A DNA stretch of 64,000 bases. It comes from Candidatus Gastranaerophilales bacterium (lineage in GTDB: Bacteria; Cyanobacteriota; Vampirovibrionia; Gastranaerophilales; Gastranaerophilaceae). Shown here piece by piece: positions 1 through 9,444 of this stretch; the stretch's first letter is position 1; every line of letters starts with the position of its first letter. The notes beneath the pieces were generated by a model that worked only from the letters and a program-made list of their open reading frames with translations, did no database searches and was not told where the DNA came from. Position numbers and translations under genes: made by a program. The stretch spans positions 1 to 64,000 of the forward strand of contig CALUPW010000004.1 of assembly GCA_944322785.1 (NCBI GenBank), read 5' to 3'.

Positions 1-32
1 TAGTTTAAAAAAACTAACTTATATTATGGTAT

Positions 33-848
33 CTATTTTGCATAAAGTACTGCACGACCTGCTGCTGTTGCAGGAACGATTGATTGGTCATAGAACATAA
101 CCGGATATATATCGGTCGGGTTGGATACAACACATGTTGCATCATCACCAGTTCCATCTATGTCAGTTGTGGCTCCAGAGCCATCGCATTGAACAATTCT
201 GTTAGGACCTTTTTGACCGTTTACATCAATATATCCCAAACAATATGCATCGTCTGTTGTGGCAGTTTCTGCAGCACATGAGTTCTGTTCATTATCAAAA
301 ATAAAGGTAATACCGTCATTCATAAATAAGAATGTTAATTTATCTGCTGGCCAATCAACAGCACCACCAGTTTGACCCGCTGTTATCCATGTATCAGGTA
401 ATGTATTCCCCTCAAAGTGCGCAGTATCAGGTTTATCATTTCCGTTACCTGTATGTGCAATTTTGTAATATGTTGCATCACCAGGAGTGTCACTATCAAA
501 ATCCTCAGTTCCTGCAACTTTAACAACATTCATACGGTTTTTAAATAAAATATATAAAGATTGAGATTCAGCATTAGTACCTGCATCTTCATCACCGCCA
601 TGCGCATCTTCGCCACCGTTTACACCAGCAACAGTTTGTGACAAATCGTAGTCTTCAAGAGCAATGTTCATAACAACAGCCTGTGACAGAACAGAAAGTG
701 CTTTTTTGTAAGCTGTTTTGTACTGTGCGCCCTGTGTTGAGTTAATCAATGTAGGCATTGTCATTGCGGCAACTACCCCGATGATACCTAATGTGATTAA
801 CACTTCTGCAAGTGTAAAACCTGCCATACCAATAGTTTTCTTTAACAT
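33..848 (-). CDS. Prepilin-like protein A (type IV pilin/pseudopilin N-terminus)
   Basis: A 271-residue protein with a class III signal. The leader ends in Gly10, and the mature part begins FTLAEV with the Glu5 needed for pilin assembly, followed by a hydrophobic helix of about 20 residues. The family is processed by prepilin peptidase at the membrane and assembled into a type IV pilus or type II-like pseudopilus. The C-terminal half is Asp/Gly/Thr-rich and carries DVNGQKGPN, a motif shared with the other six paralogs here and plausibly a metal-binding loop (inference). It lacks the C-terminal YPW ending seen in B, E, F and G. An ACCTCC complement (SD GGAGGT, 856-861) lies 7 nt before the ATG. 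It is divergent from the XRE regulator at 1030. Its substrate or adhesive role is unknown. Confidence 0.88.
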   Translation of the reverse strand: MLKKTIGMAGFTLAEVLITLGIIGVVAAMTMPTLINSTQGAQYKTAYKKALSVLSQAVVMNIALEDYDLSQTVAGVNGGEDAHGGDEDAGTNAESQSLYILFKNRMNVVKVAGTEDFDSDTPGDATYYKIAHTGNGNDKPDTAHFEGNTLPDTWITAGQTGGAVDWPADKLTFLFMNDGITFIFDNEQNSCAAETATTDDAYCLGYIDVNGQKGPNRIVQCDGSGATTDIDGTGDDATCVVSNPTDIYPVMFYDQSIVPATAAGRAVLYAK

Positions 849-940
849 CTGAAATACCTCCGTTTATTGTACATAATTCCGTCTATTGTATAGGAATTAT
901 TTATAATTATATCTGATAAATAGAATTTTGTCAATATGTA

Positions 941-967
941 AGATAGAATTTATTAAAAATTCTATCT
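941..967. promoter_or_regulatory. Palindromic operator candidate between prepilin A and its XRE regulator
   Basis: Arms AGATAGAATTT (941-951) and AAATTCTATCT (957-967) form a perfect 11-bp inverted repeat with a 5-nt spacer, in the 181-bp divergent intergenic region. A second, weaker repeat (ATAATTCC ... GGAATTAT, about 869-896) lies closer to the prepilin gene, and a half site TAGAATTTT is near 921. Position and symmetry fit an operator for the adjacent Cro/C1-type protein; binding is inferred. Confidence 0.55.
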
Positions 968-1029
968 ATTAAATAGTTTTATTGGGATTATAGACTTGTA
1001 ATCATATTAAATATCGGGAGTGTTAAATT

Positions 1030-1335
1030 ATGTCTTTAAAGTACCAACTTGGGCAAAAAATCCAAATTTTGCGCAAAAAGCGTCGGCTTACGCAGGAAAA
1101 GTTCGCTGAGCTTATCGGTATTGACCCCAAAAATGTCAGCAAAATCGAAAACGGTAACAATTACCCATCTTCCGAAACACTTACTTCTATTGCAAAAGCC
1201 CTTGATGTTGAGATTTATGAGCTTTTTGTATTCAAGCAGGAGCTTTCTTATGAAGAAATGAAAGCTGCGATTTTAAAAGCTCTTGATAATGAAAAGGATG
1301 TTTTATATCTTTACCAGATGTTGAAGTCGATGTAA
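1030..1335 (+). CDS. XRE-family HTH transcriptional regulator (paired with prepilin A)
   Basis: A 101-residue protein. Residues about 8-65 form a Cro/C1-type helix-turn-helix (LTQEKFAELIGI ... VSKIENG). A short helical C-terminal tail resembles those of the regulators at 7056 and 24713. SD GGGAG precedes the ATG. It is transcribed away from prepilin gene A across a palindrome-bearing 181-bp gap and ends just before a strong hairpin terminator. Family knowledge makes it a DNA-binding repressor or activator, and the layout suggests control of itself and the prepilin. The distinct palindromes suggest each paralog has its own operator. Confidence 0.9.
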   Translation: MSLKYQLGQKIQILRKKRRLTQEKFAELIGIDPKNVSKIENGNNYPSSETLTSIAKALDVEIYELFVFKQELSYEEMKAAILKALDNEKDVLYLYQMLKSM

Positions 1336-1340
1336 TGAAA

Positions 1341-1370
1341 AGGCGCCGCCTTCGGCGGCGCCTTTTTAAT
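1341..1370. terminator. GC-rich intrinsic terminator, probably bidirectional
   Basis: A 10-bp stem AGGCGCCGCC / GGCGGCGCCT with a TTC loop is followed by five T on the plus strand. On the minus strand the left flank AAAA also gives a T run. It terminates the XRE gene and would face any minus-strand transcript from 1482. Confidence 0.85.
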
Positions 1371-1374
1371 AAAA

Positions 1375-1482
1375 TTATTTATCCCAACAGTGTTCAAGCA
1401 TTTCAGGCAATATTTTATTCAGGTCGCCCGCCGTGTCGGCGCCATTGACACCCGTCGCATGTGACATCCACCCTTGTGTCAT
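1375..1482 (-). pseudogene. Possible gene remnant or 35-residue ORF
   Basis: A minus-strand frame of 35 codons ends with a stop at 1375, directly beside the bidirectional terminator, as a real gene end would. The C-terminal half (NKILPEMLEHCW) looks like ordinary protein. No Shine-Dalgarno precedes the ATG at 1482, and the start lies inside a degenerate dispersed repeat (GTCATTCT ... GAGAAT, 1478-1503). Most likely a decayed 3' end of a former gene; I do not recognise the family. Confidence 0.25.
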
Positions 1483-1586
1483 TCTAAGCAAAGCGGAGAA
1501 TATATTTATTTTATTTCTTATTTCTCTGACTTTTTTTCTGTGATAAAATATATTTGTTGAAATTAGATTTACGGAAGGGATATCTT

Positions 1587-2864
1587 ATGACGAACAAAGT
1601 TGTTGTGGGCGCTCAATGGGGCGATGAAGGCAAAGCAAAAATTACGGATATTTTGGCGCATGATGCTGATTTGATTATCAGGTATCAGGGCGGCTGCAAT
1701 GCAGGGCACACTGTTGTTGCGCACAACAAGACTTTTAAGTTCCACCTTATCCCCTCAGGTATATTGTACGAAGGCAAAACCTGTTTTCTCGGTGCGGGAA
1801 CAGTTATTCTGCCGGAATTCTTTGAGCAGGAAGTAAATGAGCTTATTGCGGAAGGAATTGATGTGTCTGGGCTTAAAATCAGTCCGCTTGCCTCTATCAC
1901 AATGCCTTATCACACGGAAGTCGACGGGTATTCCGAAAGCACCGCCGGCAAAGGTAAAATCGGCACAACTAAAAAAGGTATCGGACCTACTTACACTGAC
2001 AAAGCCGCAAGAATCGGGCTTAAAATCGGTGACCTATACAATATTGAAACGCTTAATGAAAAGCTCGACATTATTTTGCCTTTAAAAAACAAGATGCTTG
2101 AAAAAGTTTACGGACTCCAGCCCTATACAAAAGATTGCATTCTTTCTTTGTGCGAAAAATATGCGCAGATTTTTAAACCCTATGTCTGCTTTGAGTGGCA
2201 GGAACTTCTTGAAAATTTCCGCAAAAAAACAATTCTTTTTGAAGGCGCACAAGGTGTCATGCTTGATGTTGACTATGGCACATATCCGTTTGTCACATCT
2301 TCAAATCCGATTGGCGGAGGTGCCGCAACCGGAAGCGGTTTTGGTCCGACTATGATTGATGAAGTTATCGGGGTTGCTAAAGCTTATGTTACACGTGTGG
2401 GGGAAGGACCTTTTGTCACCGAGCTTACTGATGAAACCGGCGAAAAAATCCGTCAGATAGGGCATGAGTTCGGTGTCACGACAGGCCGTCCCAGACGCTG
2501 CGGATGGTTTGATGCCGTGATTATGAAGTATTCCGTACTTGTCGGGGGGCTTACCTCAATCGCTCTTACGAAAGCTGATGTGTTTGATTCGTTTGATGAA
2601 ATTAAGGTTTGTACGGCGTACAAAGACACCCGTGACGGAAAGATTTACAAATATTATCCCACAGATGTTTTTATGCACAGGTATCTTGAACCTGTTTATG
2701 AAACACACAAGGGCTGGAAAACTGATATTTCTCAGATTAAAGAGTATGAAAAGCTGCCGGAAAACTGCCGCAAATATCTTGAAAGACTGGAAGAACTTCT
2801 GGGTGTTCCGGTGTCTATTGTGAGTGTCGGTCCTGACAGAGAACAGACGATTTTTAGAAAATGA
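1587..2864 (+). CDS. purA: Adenylosuccinate synthetase
   Basis: 425 residues. It converts IMP and aspartate with GTP to adenylosuccinate, the first committed step to AMP. Hallmarks are an N-terminal GAQWGDEGKAK, then GTTKKGIGPTYTDKAARIG, FEGAQGVMLDVD.GTYPFVTSS and TTGRPRRCGWFD near the C-terminal third. The P-loop-like element reads GDEGKAK where most orthologs have GDEGKGK; this Gly-to-Ala change is worth noting but the rest is intact. The ATG at 1587 is preferred over an in-frame TTG at 1554 because AAGGGA sits 7-8 nt upstream. The downstream 1.1 kb has no gene. Confidence 0.96.
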   Translation: MTNKVVVGAQWGDEGKAKITDILAHDADLIIRYQGGCNAGHTVVAHNKTFKFHLIPSGILYEGKTCFLGAGTVILPEFFEQEVNELIAEGIDVSGLKISPLASITMPYHTEVDGYSESTAGKGKIGTTKKGIGPTYTDKAARIGLKIGDLYNIETLNEKLDIILPLKNKMLEKVYGLQPYTKDCILSLCEKYAQIFKPYVCFEWQELLENFRKKTILFEGAQGVMLDVDYGTYPFVTSSNPIGGGAATGSGFGPTMIDEVIGVAKAYVTRVGEGPFVTELTDETGEKIRQIGHEFGVTTGRPRRCGWFDAVIMKYSVLVGGLTSIALTKADVFDSFDEIKVCTAYKDTRDGKIYKYYPTDVFMHRYLEPVYETHKGWKTDISQIKEYEKLPENCRKYLERLEELLGVPVSIVSVGPDREQTIFRK

Positions 2865-2928
2865 TTTACTCAGGCGCCCGCCTGCAGCTCAATCAGATGC
2901 CCGTCACCTTGACAGACTTCTATACGTT

Positions 2929-2950
2929 ATTCAGGCCTCTGAGCCTGAGT
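2929..2950. repeat. Degenerate dispersed palindrome
   Basis: Imperfect hairpin with arms ATTCAGGC and GCCTGAGT and a CTCTGA loop. The same loop and layout occur in the copy at 57002-57023, marking it as a diverged member of the palindrome family. Confidence 0.45.
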
Positions 2951-3048
2951 CTATTCTTATATCATATTGAGTAAATTCTTTATTTTAAATGCCTCCGGCG
3001 GGTCTTACGCAGACGGCGGTCGCTTTTACAGAAAAGCAACGCAAACTG

Positions 3049-3182
3049 CGACCTTATGCTCCGTTCGCTAATCAATTGTAACCGTTTCACCCGAGCAAGT
3101 GAACTCGCTAAACGCTCGAACAACACTTGCTTTGATATTGTGAAACAGAACATTGATTGCTTACTTCGCAGAGGTCGATTTT
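3049..3182. repeat. Left arm of a ~134-bp imperfect inverted repeat
   Basis: The sequence starting CGACCTTATGCTCCGTTCGC and ending CAGAGGTCGATTTT matches the reverse complement of 3637-3769 with only scattered differences (about 90% by eye). It includes a shared CGTTTCACCCGAGCAAGTGA block. The arms are separated by about 450 bp with no transposase frame. Possible foldback/MITE-like element. Confidence 0.75.
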
Positions 3183-3195
3183 ATTAAAAACATCA

Positions 3196-3278
3196 ATCAC
3201 TACTTAACGAAACAACGACAAAGCGGATTTTGTCCGAGCAAAGCGAGTTAATCCGCTCGGGTTGAGTTTAGTAGTGAT
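3196..3278. repeat. Nested foldback
   Basis: ATCACTACT (3196-3204) pairs with AGTAGTGAT (3270-3278). Inside it AGCGGATT (3222-3229) pairs with AATCCGCT (3250-3257). The two nested stems make a cruciform-capable structure between the arms of the longer inverted repeat. Confidence 0.55.
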
Positions 3279-3369
3279 AAAACAGTCTGCGTGTTTTCTT
3301 GCCTTTTTCTCGAGGCGAGGCACTAGCCGTAGAAAATGGCTTCACTTTATCCATTTGATAGTGAACTTG

Positions 3370-3413
3370 GTACATTCTTTTCTTTTGCATCGCAACAAAA
3401 GAAAAGAATGTAC
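3370..3413. repeat. Perfect 18-bp hairpin
   Basis: Arms at 3370-3387 and 3396-3413 are exact reverse complements with an 8-nt loop. No T run follows, so it is not a standard terminator; it is part of the repeat-rich gap. Confidence 0.7.
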
Positions 3414-3452
3414 ATTATAAATAATAAATAATAAAATGATTTAAATAAATAG

Positions 3453-3474
3453 ACTCCGGCTCAAAGGCCGGAGT
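3453..3474. repeat. Dispersed palindrome (ACTCCGGC type)
   Basis: Arms ACTCCGGC and GCCGGAGT around TCAAAG, followed by GACG. Same arm sequence as the copy at 57002-57023; one of at least seven related elements in the window. Confidence 0.65.
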
Positions 3475-3636
3475 GACGTTGAGTTGTTCGACGGGTGTCG
3501 GATTGATGCGCCGTTGGCGCCAACTGCCACCGTCCCGTCATTCTGAGTCGCAAGGCGAAGAATCCAGCCGATTGATAATAATAAGCCGGATTGCTTCGCT
3601 TTCTCTCGCAATGACAAATCCAGATGAAAGGATAAA

Positions 3637-3769
3637 AAATCGACCTCTGCGAAGTGAGCAACCAATGTTCCGTTTCTCAATATCAAAGCAAGTGTTGTTT
3701 GAGCGTCAGCGAGTTCACTTGCTCGGGTGAAACGGTTACAATTGATTAGCGAACGTAGCATAAGGTCGA
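3637..3769. repeat. Right arm of a ~134-bp imperfect inverted repeat
   Basis: Reverse-complement partner of 3049-3182, starting AAAATCGACCTCTGCGAAGT and ending GCATAAGGTCG. Flanked on the left by CTCTCGCAATGAC repeat sequence. Confidence 0.75.
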
Positions 3770-3781
3770 GAGCTTCTTTGC

Positions 3782-3811
3782 GGTACTTTCTTGTCGGTAC
3801 AAGAAAGTACC
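3782..3811. repeat. Perfect 13-bp hairpin
   Basis: GGTACTTTCTTGT (3782-3794) and its exact reverse complement (3799-3811), 4-nt loop. No T run follows. Confidence 0.65.
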
Positions 3812-3961
3812 TTGTAATCAGCATTGATAAATTCTGACTTACGTTTGGATGACTGGACGGTTACAGTTGGCGCCCACGCCTGTGTTAAAATTTATCTTTA
3901 CAAACGCAATTTTTCTTTTGTTCATGTTTTTATTATCATATAGGTTAGCAAGGAATAGTGT

Positions 3962-6781
3962 ATGTTAAAAATTACCCCTAAATTCACATCAGCGGCAATT
4001 ACCACATCTAATAATCAAGATAATAAGCAATGCCATGGTCAGGCTTATGAAAGCTCTGTTAAAACCGGAACTCTGCCCGTTGTTTCAAAAGATTTTGCGG
4101 TTAAAATCCCGATTAAGTATTACAAAATATGCGATATACCTCTGCCGTTTGATAATAAAGCCGGTTTGTATAAGCTTGCAAACGGTCAAAGAGTCGTAAT
4201 TGTGCCAAGAGAAGGTAAGACCGTTATTAAAACTTATGTTAATACAGGTTCAATGAATGAACCCGATAATATCCGCGGGATAAGTCATTATATTGAACAC
4301 AATCTTTTTAACGGCTCGCAGGGGCTTGAGGCGGGTGAATTTTTTAAGCAGGTTGACAAAATGGGCGCCTCTACCAACGCCAGTACAGGATTTTCCGAAA
4401 CTAACTACTTTATCAGTTCACATTTGTTAAATAACGATGATCTTGAAAAACAAATCAAAATTCATGCTTCAATGCTTGAAACACCGAAATTCTCAATAGA
4501 TATGCTTGAAAAAGAAAAAGGAATTGTAAATTCCGAAATAAACATGATTACCTCGGATCCGCAAAATATCGGGATTAACAAAGCGCTCAAAAATCTCTAT
4601 CAAATAGATACAAAATCCCTTGATATGATTGGCGGAACAACGGCAAATATTACCAATCTTACACGTGAAGATGTGGCTGAATATTTTGATCGAAATTATT
4701 ATCCTGCAAATATGGTGACGGTTATTACAGGCGAAGTTGACCCCGAAAATACAATGAAATTAATCTCAAAATATTTTTCATCAAACAAACGCCCGCCGTC
4801 ATCAAGACATTTTGAAAATCTAAAGCCGATTAACAAACCTGTGCGTGAGGATATAATTTCGGATAAAGCGACTGCATCAACCGTTATTCTCGCATTTGAC
4901 GGCCCTAAAAACAACAACATGAAAGATAAAATTCTTGCTTCTTCGCTTGCGCAAATTCTTACTGCGTCAAAAGCTTCAAGAATTAATCAAGGATTGAATA
5001 TCTTAAACAGTTATGCGATTACCGAAATAGAAAGAATCAGCCCCGGTTCTGAAGACGGACGTGCAATATTGATTATGGCTGAAGGAACTGAAAATAATTC
5101 CGAAAAAATAATTAAAACGATTTATACGGAAATTGCAAAACTCATAACCAATCCGCCGTCTGAAGATGAACTTAACGCTGTAAAAAAACGCATGCTTCAA
5201 ATATTTTCAAATATTTTTGAATACTCGTCATTTACAAATGATTTTATCGGAACAGCTTTTCTTGACAATGATATCAAAATGCTGACAAACTACAAATCCA
5301 TAATTAATTCAATTACACCTGATGATATTACTAATGCAGCAAAAAAATTTCTTGACCTTAACAAAGTCTCATTAACAGTTGTTCACCCTGCAACTGCAAC
5401 GGAGGAAAGTATCAAAAATAACTATAAGAATACAGGTAAAATTTCCTTTAGCGGTTCGTCTGCCAAAAAACAGGCAATTAATATGAACAACGTTAAAGAA
5501 TACAGACTTAATAATAATTTTGCAGTTGTTCTTAATGACACGCAAAATAACAATGCCTATTTTAATATTTTATATAAAAATACCAGACCGCCGCAAAATA
5601 TAAAACCTGCAACTGCACGGCTGTTATTTAAACTGTTAAATTCCGGAACTATGAATAAAACTGTTCATGAATATCAAAAAGAACTGGACAAATTTTCTAT
5701 TAATATGTATATGGAATCAGGCAGGACTGATTTACTTATCAAATCCAGATGTTTTGCTGACGATATACAAACGTCTTTAAAGCTGGCAAAAGAAGTATTG
5801 AAAACGCCGAGGTTCAGACAAGACACTTTAGACAAAATGAAAAGTGAACTGAAAGATGAAATTTTAACCTCTGAAAAAAGTGCGGAAGATAAACTTTTAC
5901 CCGAATTATACAAAGGATATCAGGGTGGCTGTTCAAAAGAAGAAATTTTAAATTCAATTGATTCGGTAACGCTTGATGATTTAAAAAATCTCTATGACTA
6001 TATAATTTCAAACGGTCAGGCTAATATCGTTGTATCTGCACCGTTTTCGAAAAAGCCGGAGTTAAAACAAATTGTGTTTAGTGAAATAGGAGAACTTCCG
6101 AAAGTTGCGCCGAAAAATTTTGAAATTAAAAAGTCTTATAAAAAAAATGAAGAAACAAAAGTTTTGACAGATACCTTCACCAAACCGCAGGCTCAAATAA
6201 TAAAAGCATATAAATTTCAGGTAAATCAGAATATAAAAGACGAAATTACGCTGGAACTTTTAAACACAATTCTTGGCGGGAATCCTTCCTCCAGACTGTT
6301 TCAGGATTTGCGTGAACAACAAAAACTTGCGTATTCAGTTCATTCTGATGTAACAGCTATTGACGATATCGGCACAATTCAACTCAAAATAGGTACAACT
6401 ACCGAAAATAAAGACACCGGCGAAATAAGCTTTGACAACCTGAAAAAATCCATTGAAGGCTTTAACAAACATATCCAAAAGCTTAAAACCGGAAAAGTAA
6501 CGGACGAAGAATTGAATAATGCCAAATTAAGTCTTAAAAATACTATTTTGAATATAAATGAATCAAATAAAGGGAAAAACTTTTCTCTTGCAGACGGGCT
6601 GATTTCGCCATACGGTCTTAATAGCGAGAATTTAATTTTTGAAACTATTGACAAAATCACGCCCGATGATATTTACAATGCTGCAAACTATATTTTTAAA
6701 GACAAACCTGTTTATTCAATTCTTGCAACCGAAAATACTCTTGATGCAAACAAAGAATTTTTGAAGTCTTTAAAAGATTAG
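3962..6781 (+). CDS. M16-family (insulinase/pitrilysin-like) zinc metallopeptidase
   Basis: 939 residues with two M16 repeats. The inverted zinc motif HYIEH is at 109-113, with the third ligand probably Glu192 in KGIVNSEI. The second half (from about residue 510) is an inactive M16-like domain ending with the conserved SSRLFQDLREQQKLAYS block (about residue 775). M16 enzymes degrade peptides in a clamshell chamber; the two-repeat single-chain form is common in bacteria. No classical signal peptide is evident. The N-terminus (MLKITPKFTS) resembles a short N-terminal motif seen in other hypotheticals here. SD AAGGAA precedes the ATG. The 3' end overlaps the opposing DUF378 gene by 4 bp (TTAG). 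Confidence 0.93.
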   Translation: MLKITPKFTSAAITTSNNQDNKQCHGQAYESSVKTGTLPVVSKDFAVKIPIKYYKICDIPLPFDNKAGLYKLANGQRVVIVPREGKTVIKTYVNTGSMNEPDNIRGISHYIEHNLFNGSQGLEAGEFFKQVDKMGASTNASTGFSETNYFISSHLLNNDDLEKQIKIHASMLETPKFSIDMLEKEKGIVNSEINMITSDPQNIGINKALKNLYQIDTKSLDMIGGTTANITNLTREDVAEYFDRNYYPANMVTVITGEVDPENTMKLISKYFSSNKRPPSSRHFENLKPINKPVREDIISDKATASTVILAFDGPKNNNMKDKILASSLAQILTASKASRINQGLNILNSYAITEIERISPGSEDGRAILIMAEGTENNSEKIIKTIYTEIAKLITNPPSEDELNAVKKRMLQIFSNIFEYSSFTNDFIGTAFLDNDIKMLTNYKSIINSITPDDITNAAKKFLDLNKVSLTVVHPATATEESIKNNYKNTGKISFSGSSAKKQAINMNNVKEYRLNNNFAVVLNDTQNNNAYFNILYKNTRPPQNIKPATARLLFKLLNSGTMNKTVHEYQKELDKFSINMYMESGRTDLLIKSRCFADDIQTSLKLAKEVLKTPRFRQDTLDKMKSELKDEILTSEKSAEDKLLPELYKGYQGGCSKEEILNSIDSVTLDDLKNLYDYIISNGQANIVVSAPFSKKPELKQIVFSEIGELPKVAPKNFEIKKSYKKNEETKVLTDTFTKPQAQIIKAYKFQVNQNIKDEITLELLNTILGGNPSSRLFQDLREQQKLAYSVHSDVTAIDDIGTIQLKIGTTTENKDTGEISFDNLKKSIEGFNKHIQKLKTGKVTDEELNNAKLSLKNTILNINESNKGKNFSLADGLISPYGLNSENLIFETIDKITPDDIYNAANYIFKDKPVYSILATENTLDANKEFLKSLKD

Positions 6782-6981
6782 TCAAACCTTGACAAATCTC
6801 TGTATGCCAGTATTGCATAAATTATTGCAGCCAATCCGACAAGAATATAAACAATTCTTGACAAAATCGTCATATCACCGAAAATTAATGCCACAAGATC
6901 GATTCCGAAGGCTCCGACAAGCGCCCAGTTTAAAGCTCCGATAATCACTAGTACAAATGTAATAATTTTTAAAATATGCAT
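6778..6981 (-). CDS. DUF378 small membrane protein (YuzA-like)
   Basis: 67 residues with two hydrophobic helices. It carries the family pattern ALNWALVGAFGIDLVALIFG ... YILVGLAAIIY, matching the DUF378/YuzA family of unknown function. SD AAAAGGAGA precedes the ATG. The stop codon is embedded in the TTAG shared with the M16 gene. Probably monocistronic. Confidence 0.88.
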   Translation of the reverse strand: MHILKIITFVLVIIGALNWALVGAFGIDLVALIFGDMTILSRIVYILVGLAAIIYAILAYRDLSRFD

Positions 6982-7055
6982 AATATATCTCCTTTTAGAG
7001 ATATTATTATGAAATGTTTCAAAAATAACATTATCAAGTTGACTAATCGTAAAGA

Positions 7056-7361
7056 CTAAAAAAGCATTTTGTAAATCAAACGAACAAGTTCATCATCTTT
7101 ATCCAATTTTTCGTATATTTTTTCTTTTAACACAGATACATCCGCAAGATGCTCAGTTCTGAACAAATCGGAAGCAGAAATCTCAAAAACTTCAAGAATT
7201 TTATCAAGAGTTTTGACCCTTGGAAAAGTTTGTGCATTTTCGATTTTTATAATATTTCGTGTATCCATATCAACAAGTTCGGCTAACTGTTCCTGAGTAA
7301 GATTTTTTTGTTTTCTCAGTTCTTTTATTCTTTTACCGAACAGGTTTTTTACACTCTGCAT
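7056..7361 (-). CDS. XRE-family HTH transcriptional regulator (paired with prepilin B)
   Basis: 101 residues: a Cro/C1 HTH (LTQEQLAELVDMD ... IIKIENA) plus a helical tail ending LIYKMLF. Length and architecture match the regulator at 1030. An upstream in-frame ATG (7385) would add 8 residues, but AAGGAGT sits properly before the ATG at 7361. It is divergent from prepilin B across about 127 bp. Confidence 0.88.
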   Translation of the reverse strand: MQSVKNLFGKRIKELRKQKNLTQEQLAELVDMDTRNIIKIENAQTFPRVKTLDKILEVFEISASDLFRTEHLADVSVLKEKIYEKLDKDDELVRLIYKMLF

Positions 7362-7431
7362 GTCCACTCCTTTAAAACTAATCATATAATTTATATTAAG
7401 CTCTTATGATGATTTAATTATTCACTTTATA

Positions 7432-7460
7432 TTGACAAAACTGATATAATAATTCATAAT
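7432..7460 (+). promoter_or_regulatory. Sigma-70-type promoter of prepilin B
   Basis: TTGACA (7432-7437), a 17-bp spacer and CATAAT (7455-7460), 28 nt before the ATG. An inverted pair AATTATT (7416-7422)/AATAATT (7448-7454) brackets the -35 element and may be the regulator site, though it is weaker than the palindromes of the other pairs. Confidence 0.6.
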
Positions 7461-7488
7461 TAGATTGTATTTATTTTGAGGAACAATT

Positions 7489-8223
7489 ATGAAAAAAGCA
7501 GATTATAAAAATGGTTTTACTCTTGCGGAAGTTCTTATTACTCTTGGAATAATAGGAATTATTGCGGCTATGACACTGCCGTCCTTGATTGGAAATTACA
7601 AACGAAAAGTAGTCGTTAATCGTCTCAAAAAAACTTATAGTGTTTTATCACAGGCATTTGAGCGTACCCGGGCAGATTACGGAGATCCTTCCGGATGGGA
7701 TATTGGCGGCTATATGGAATCTATATCAAACAATGAAACAGTTACTAAAAATTTTTCAAAAATCTATATTATTCCTTATCTTGCAAAAATTAAAAATCCG
7801 GTATATTCAACTTGGAAAGATTATGGTTATAAGTATATTAAGATATTTAACAGCTGGACAACAGAACAGAATTTGAATAGAGCAGGTCAAATGCTTGCAT
7901 TAAATGATGGTACAATTTTACAGATAACAGCGGCAACACATAACTACGGAACAGAAGAAAATAGAGATGACCGAATCGTGTCAATAATGATTTGGGCAGA
8001 TATAAACGGATTAAAAAGTCCTAATGAATCAGGTAAAGATATTTTTGCATTCCGCATTATGTTTACGGACGGAAGATTCGGTTTTTATGATACTGACTAT
8101 TCTCAAAATCAAAGCACTGAACGCAAGGTATTACTTAATAAATGTAAAAATACACCCTATACTTGCGGGCTTTTAATAATGGCAGACGACTGGGAAATAA
8201 AAGAGGATTATCCCTGGCAGTAA
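7489..8223 (+). CDS. Prepilin-like protein B (YPW-ending subfamily)
   Basis: 244 residues. The leader MKKADYKNG is cleaved before FTLAEV, with Glu5 and a hydrophobic helix. The middle carries ADINGLKSPN ... GKDIFAF, the family's Asp/Asn loop. The C-terminus has two Cys and ends DDWEIKEDYPWQ, matching the C-terminal signature of E, F and G. SD TGAGGA precedes the ATG. Probably a secreted-filament subunit or pseudopilin; which assembly machine it uses is not visible here. Confidence 0.88.
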   Translation: MKKADYKNGFTLAEVLITLGIIGIIAAMTLPSLIGNYKRKVVVNRLKKTYSVLSQAFERTRADYGDPSGWDIGGYMESISNNETVTKNFSKIYIIPYLAKIKNPVYSTWKDYGYKYIKIFNSWTTEQNLNRAGQMLALNDGTILQITAATHNYGTEENRDDRIVSIMIWADINGLKSPNESGKDIFAFRIMFTDGRFGFYDTDYSQNQSTERKVLLNKCKNTPYTCGLLIMADDWEIKEDYPWQ

Positions 8224-8251
8224 AAAATAAAATTAATTTCAAAATAAAAAC

Positions 8252-8279
8252 AAGCCCGAAATTTCTTTCGGGCTTATTT
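8252..8279. terminator. Bidirectional intrinsic terminator between prepilin B and gapA
   Basis: Arms AAGCCCGAAA (8252-8261) and TTTCGGGCTT (8266-8275) with a TTTC loop. The plus side is followed by ATTTT and the minus side by GTTTTTATTTT, so it can end both convergent genes. Confidence 0.85.
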
Positions 8280-8310
8280 TCAAATTTATAATTCCAATAG
8301 CATTTTATAA

Positions 8311-9321
<1,011 letters not shown>

Positions 9322-9444
9322 TTACTCCTTCTTATTATGTAAATCTTTAACATGAAATTTATAACACCAACAAAAAAACTAATCAATAGGTTTAGGCAGT
9401 GCGAATTATTAAGAAATAGTTAATATTTTTATTAAATATTTAAT

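Larger units (their letters stand above)
2865..3961. other. 1.1-kb gene-free region rich in inverted repeats
   Basis: No credible gene is present; open frames here run through repeats. Contents include a long inverted repeat (arms about 3049-3182 and 3637-3769), a foldback at 3196-3278, two perfect hairpins (3370-3413, 3782-3811), and several dispersed short palindromes ending in GTGACG or flanked by GTCATTCTGAG and CTCTCGCAATGAC (about 3537-3615). It resembles a degraded, non-autonomous repeat insertion zone rather than a regulatory region of either flanking gene. Confidence 0.7.

Noticed and set aside
3441-3824. 127-residue minus-strand frame in the repeat gap
   Set aside because: It reads through the right arm of the inverted repeat and dispersed palindromes; no SD and no protein-like composition.
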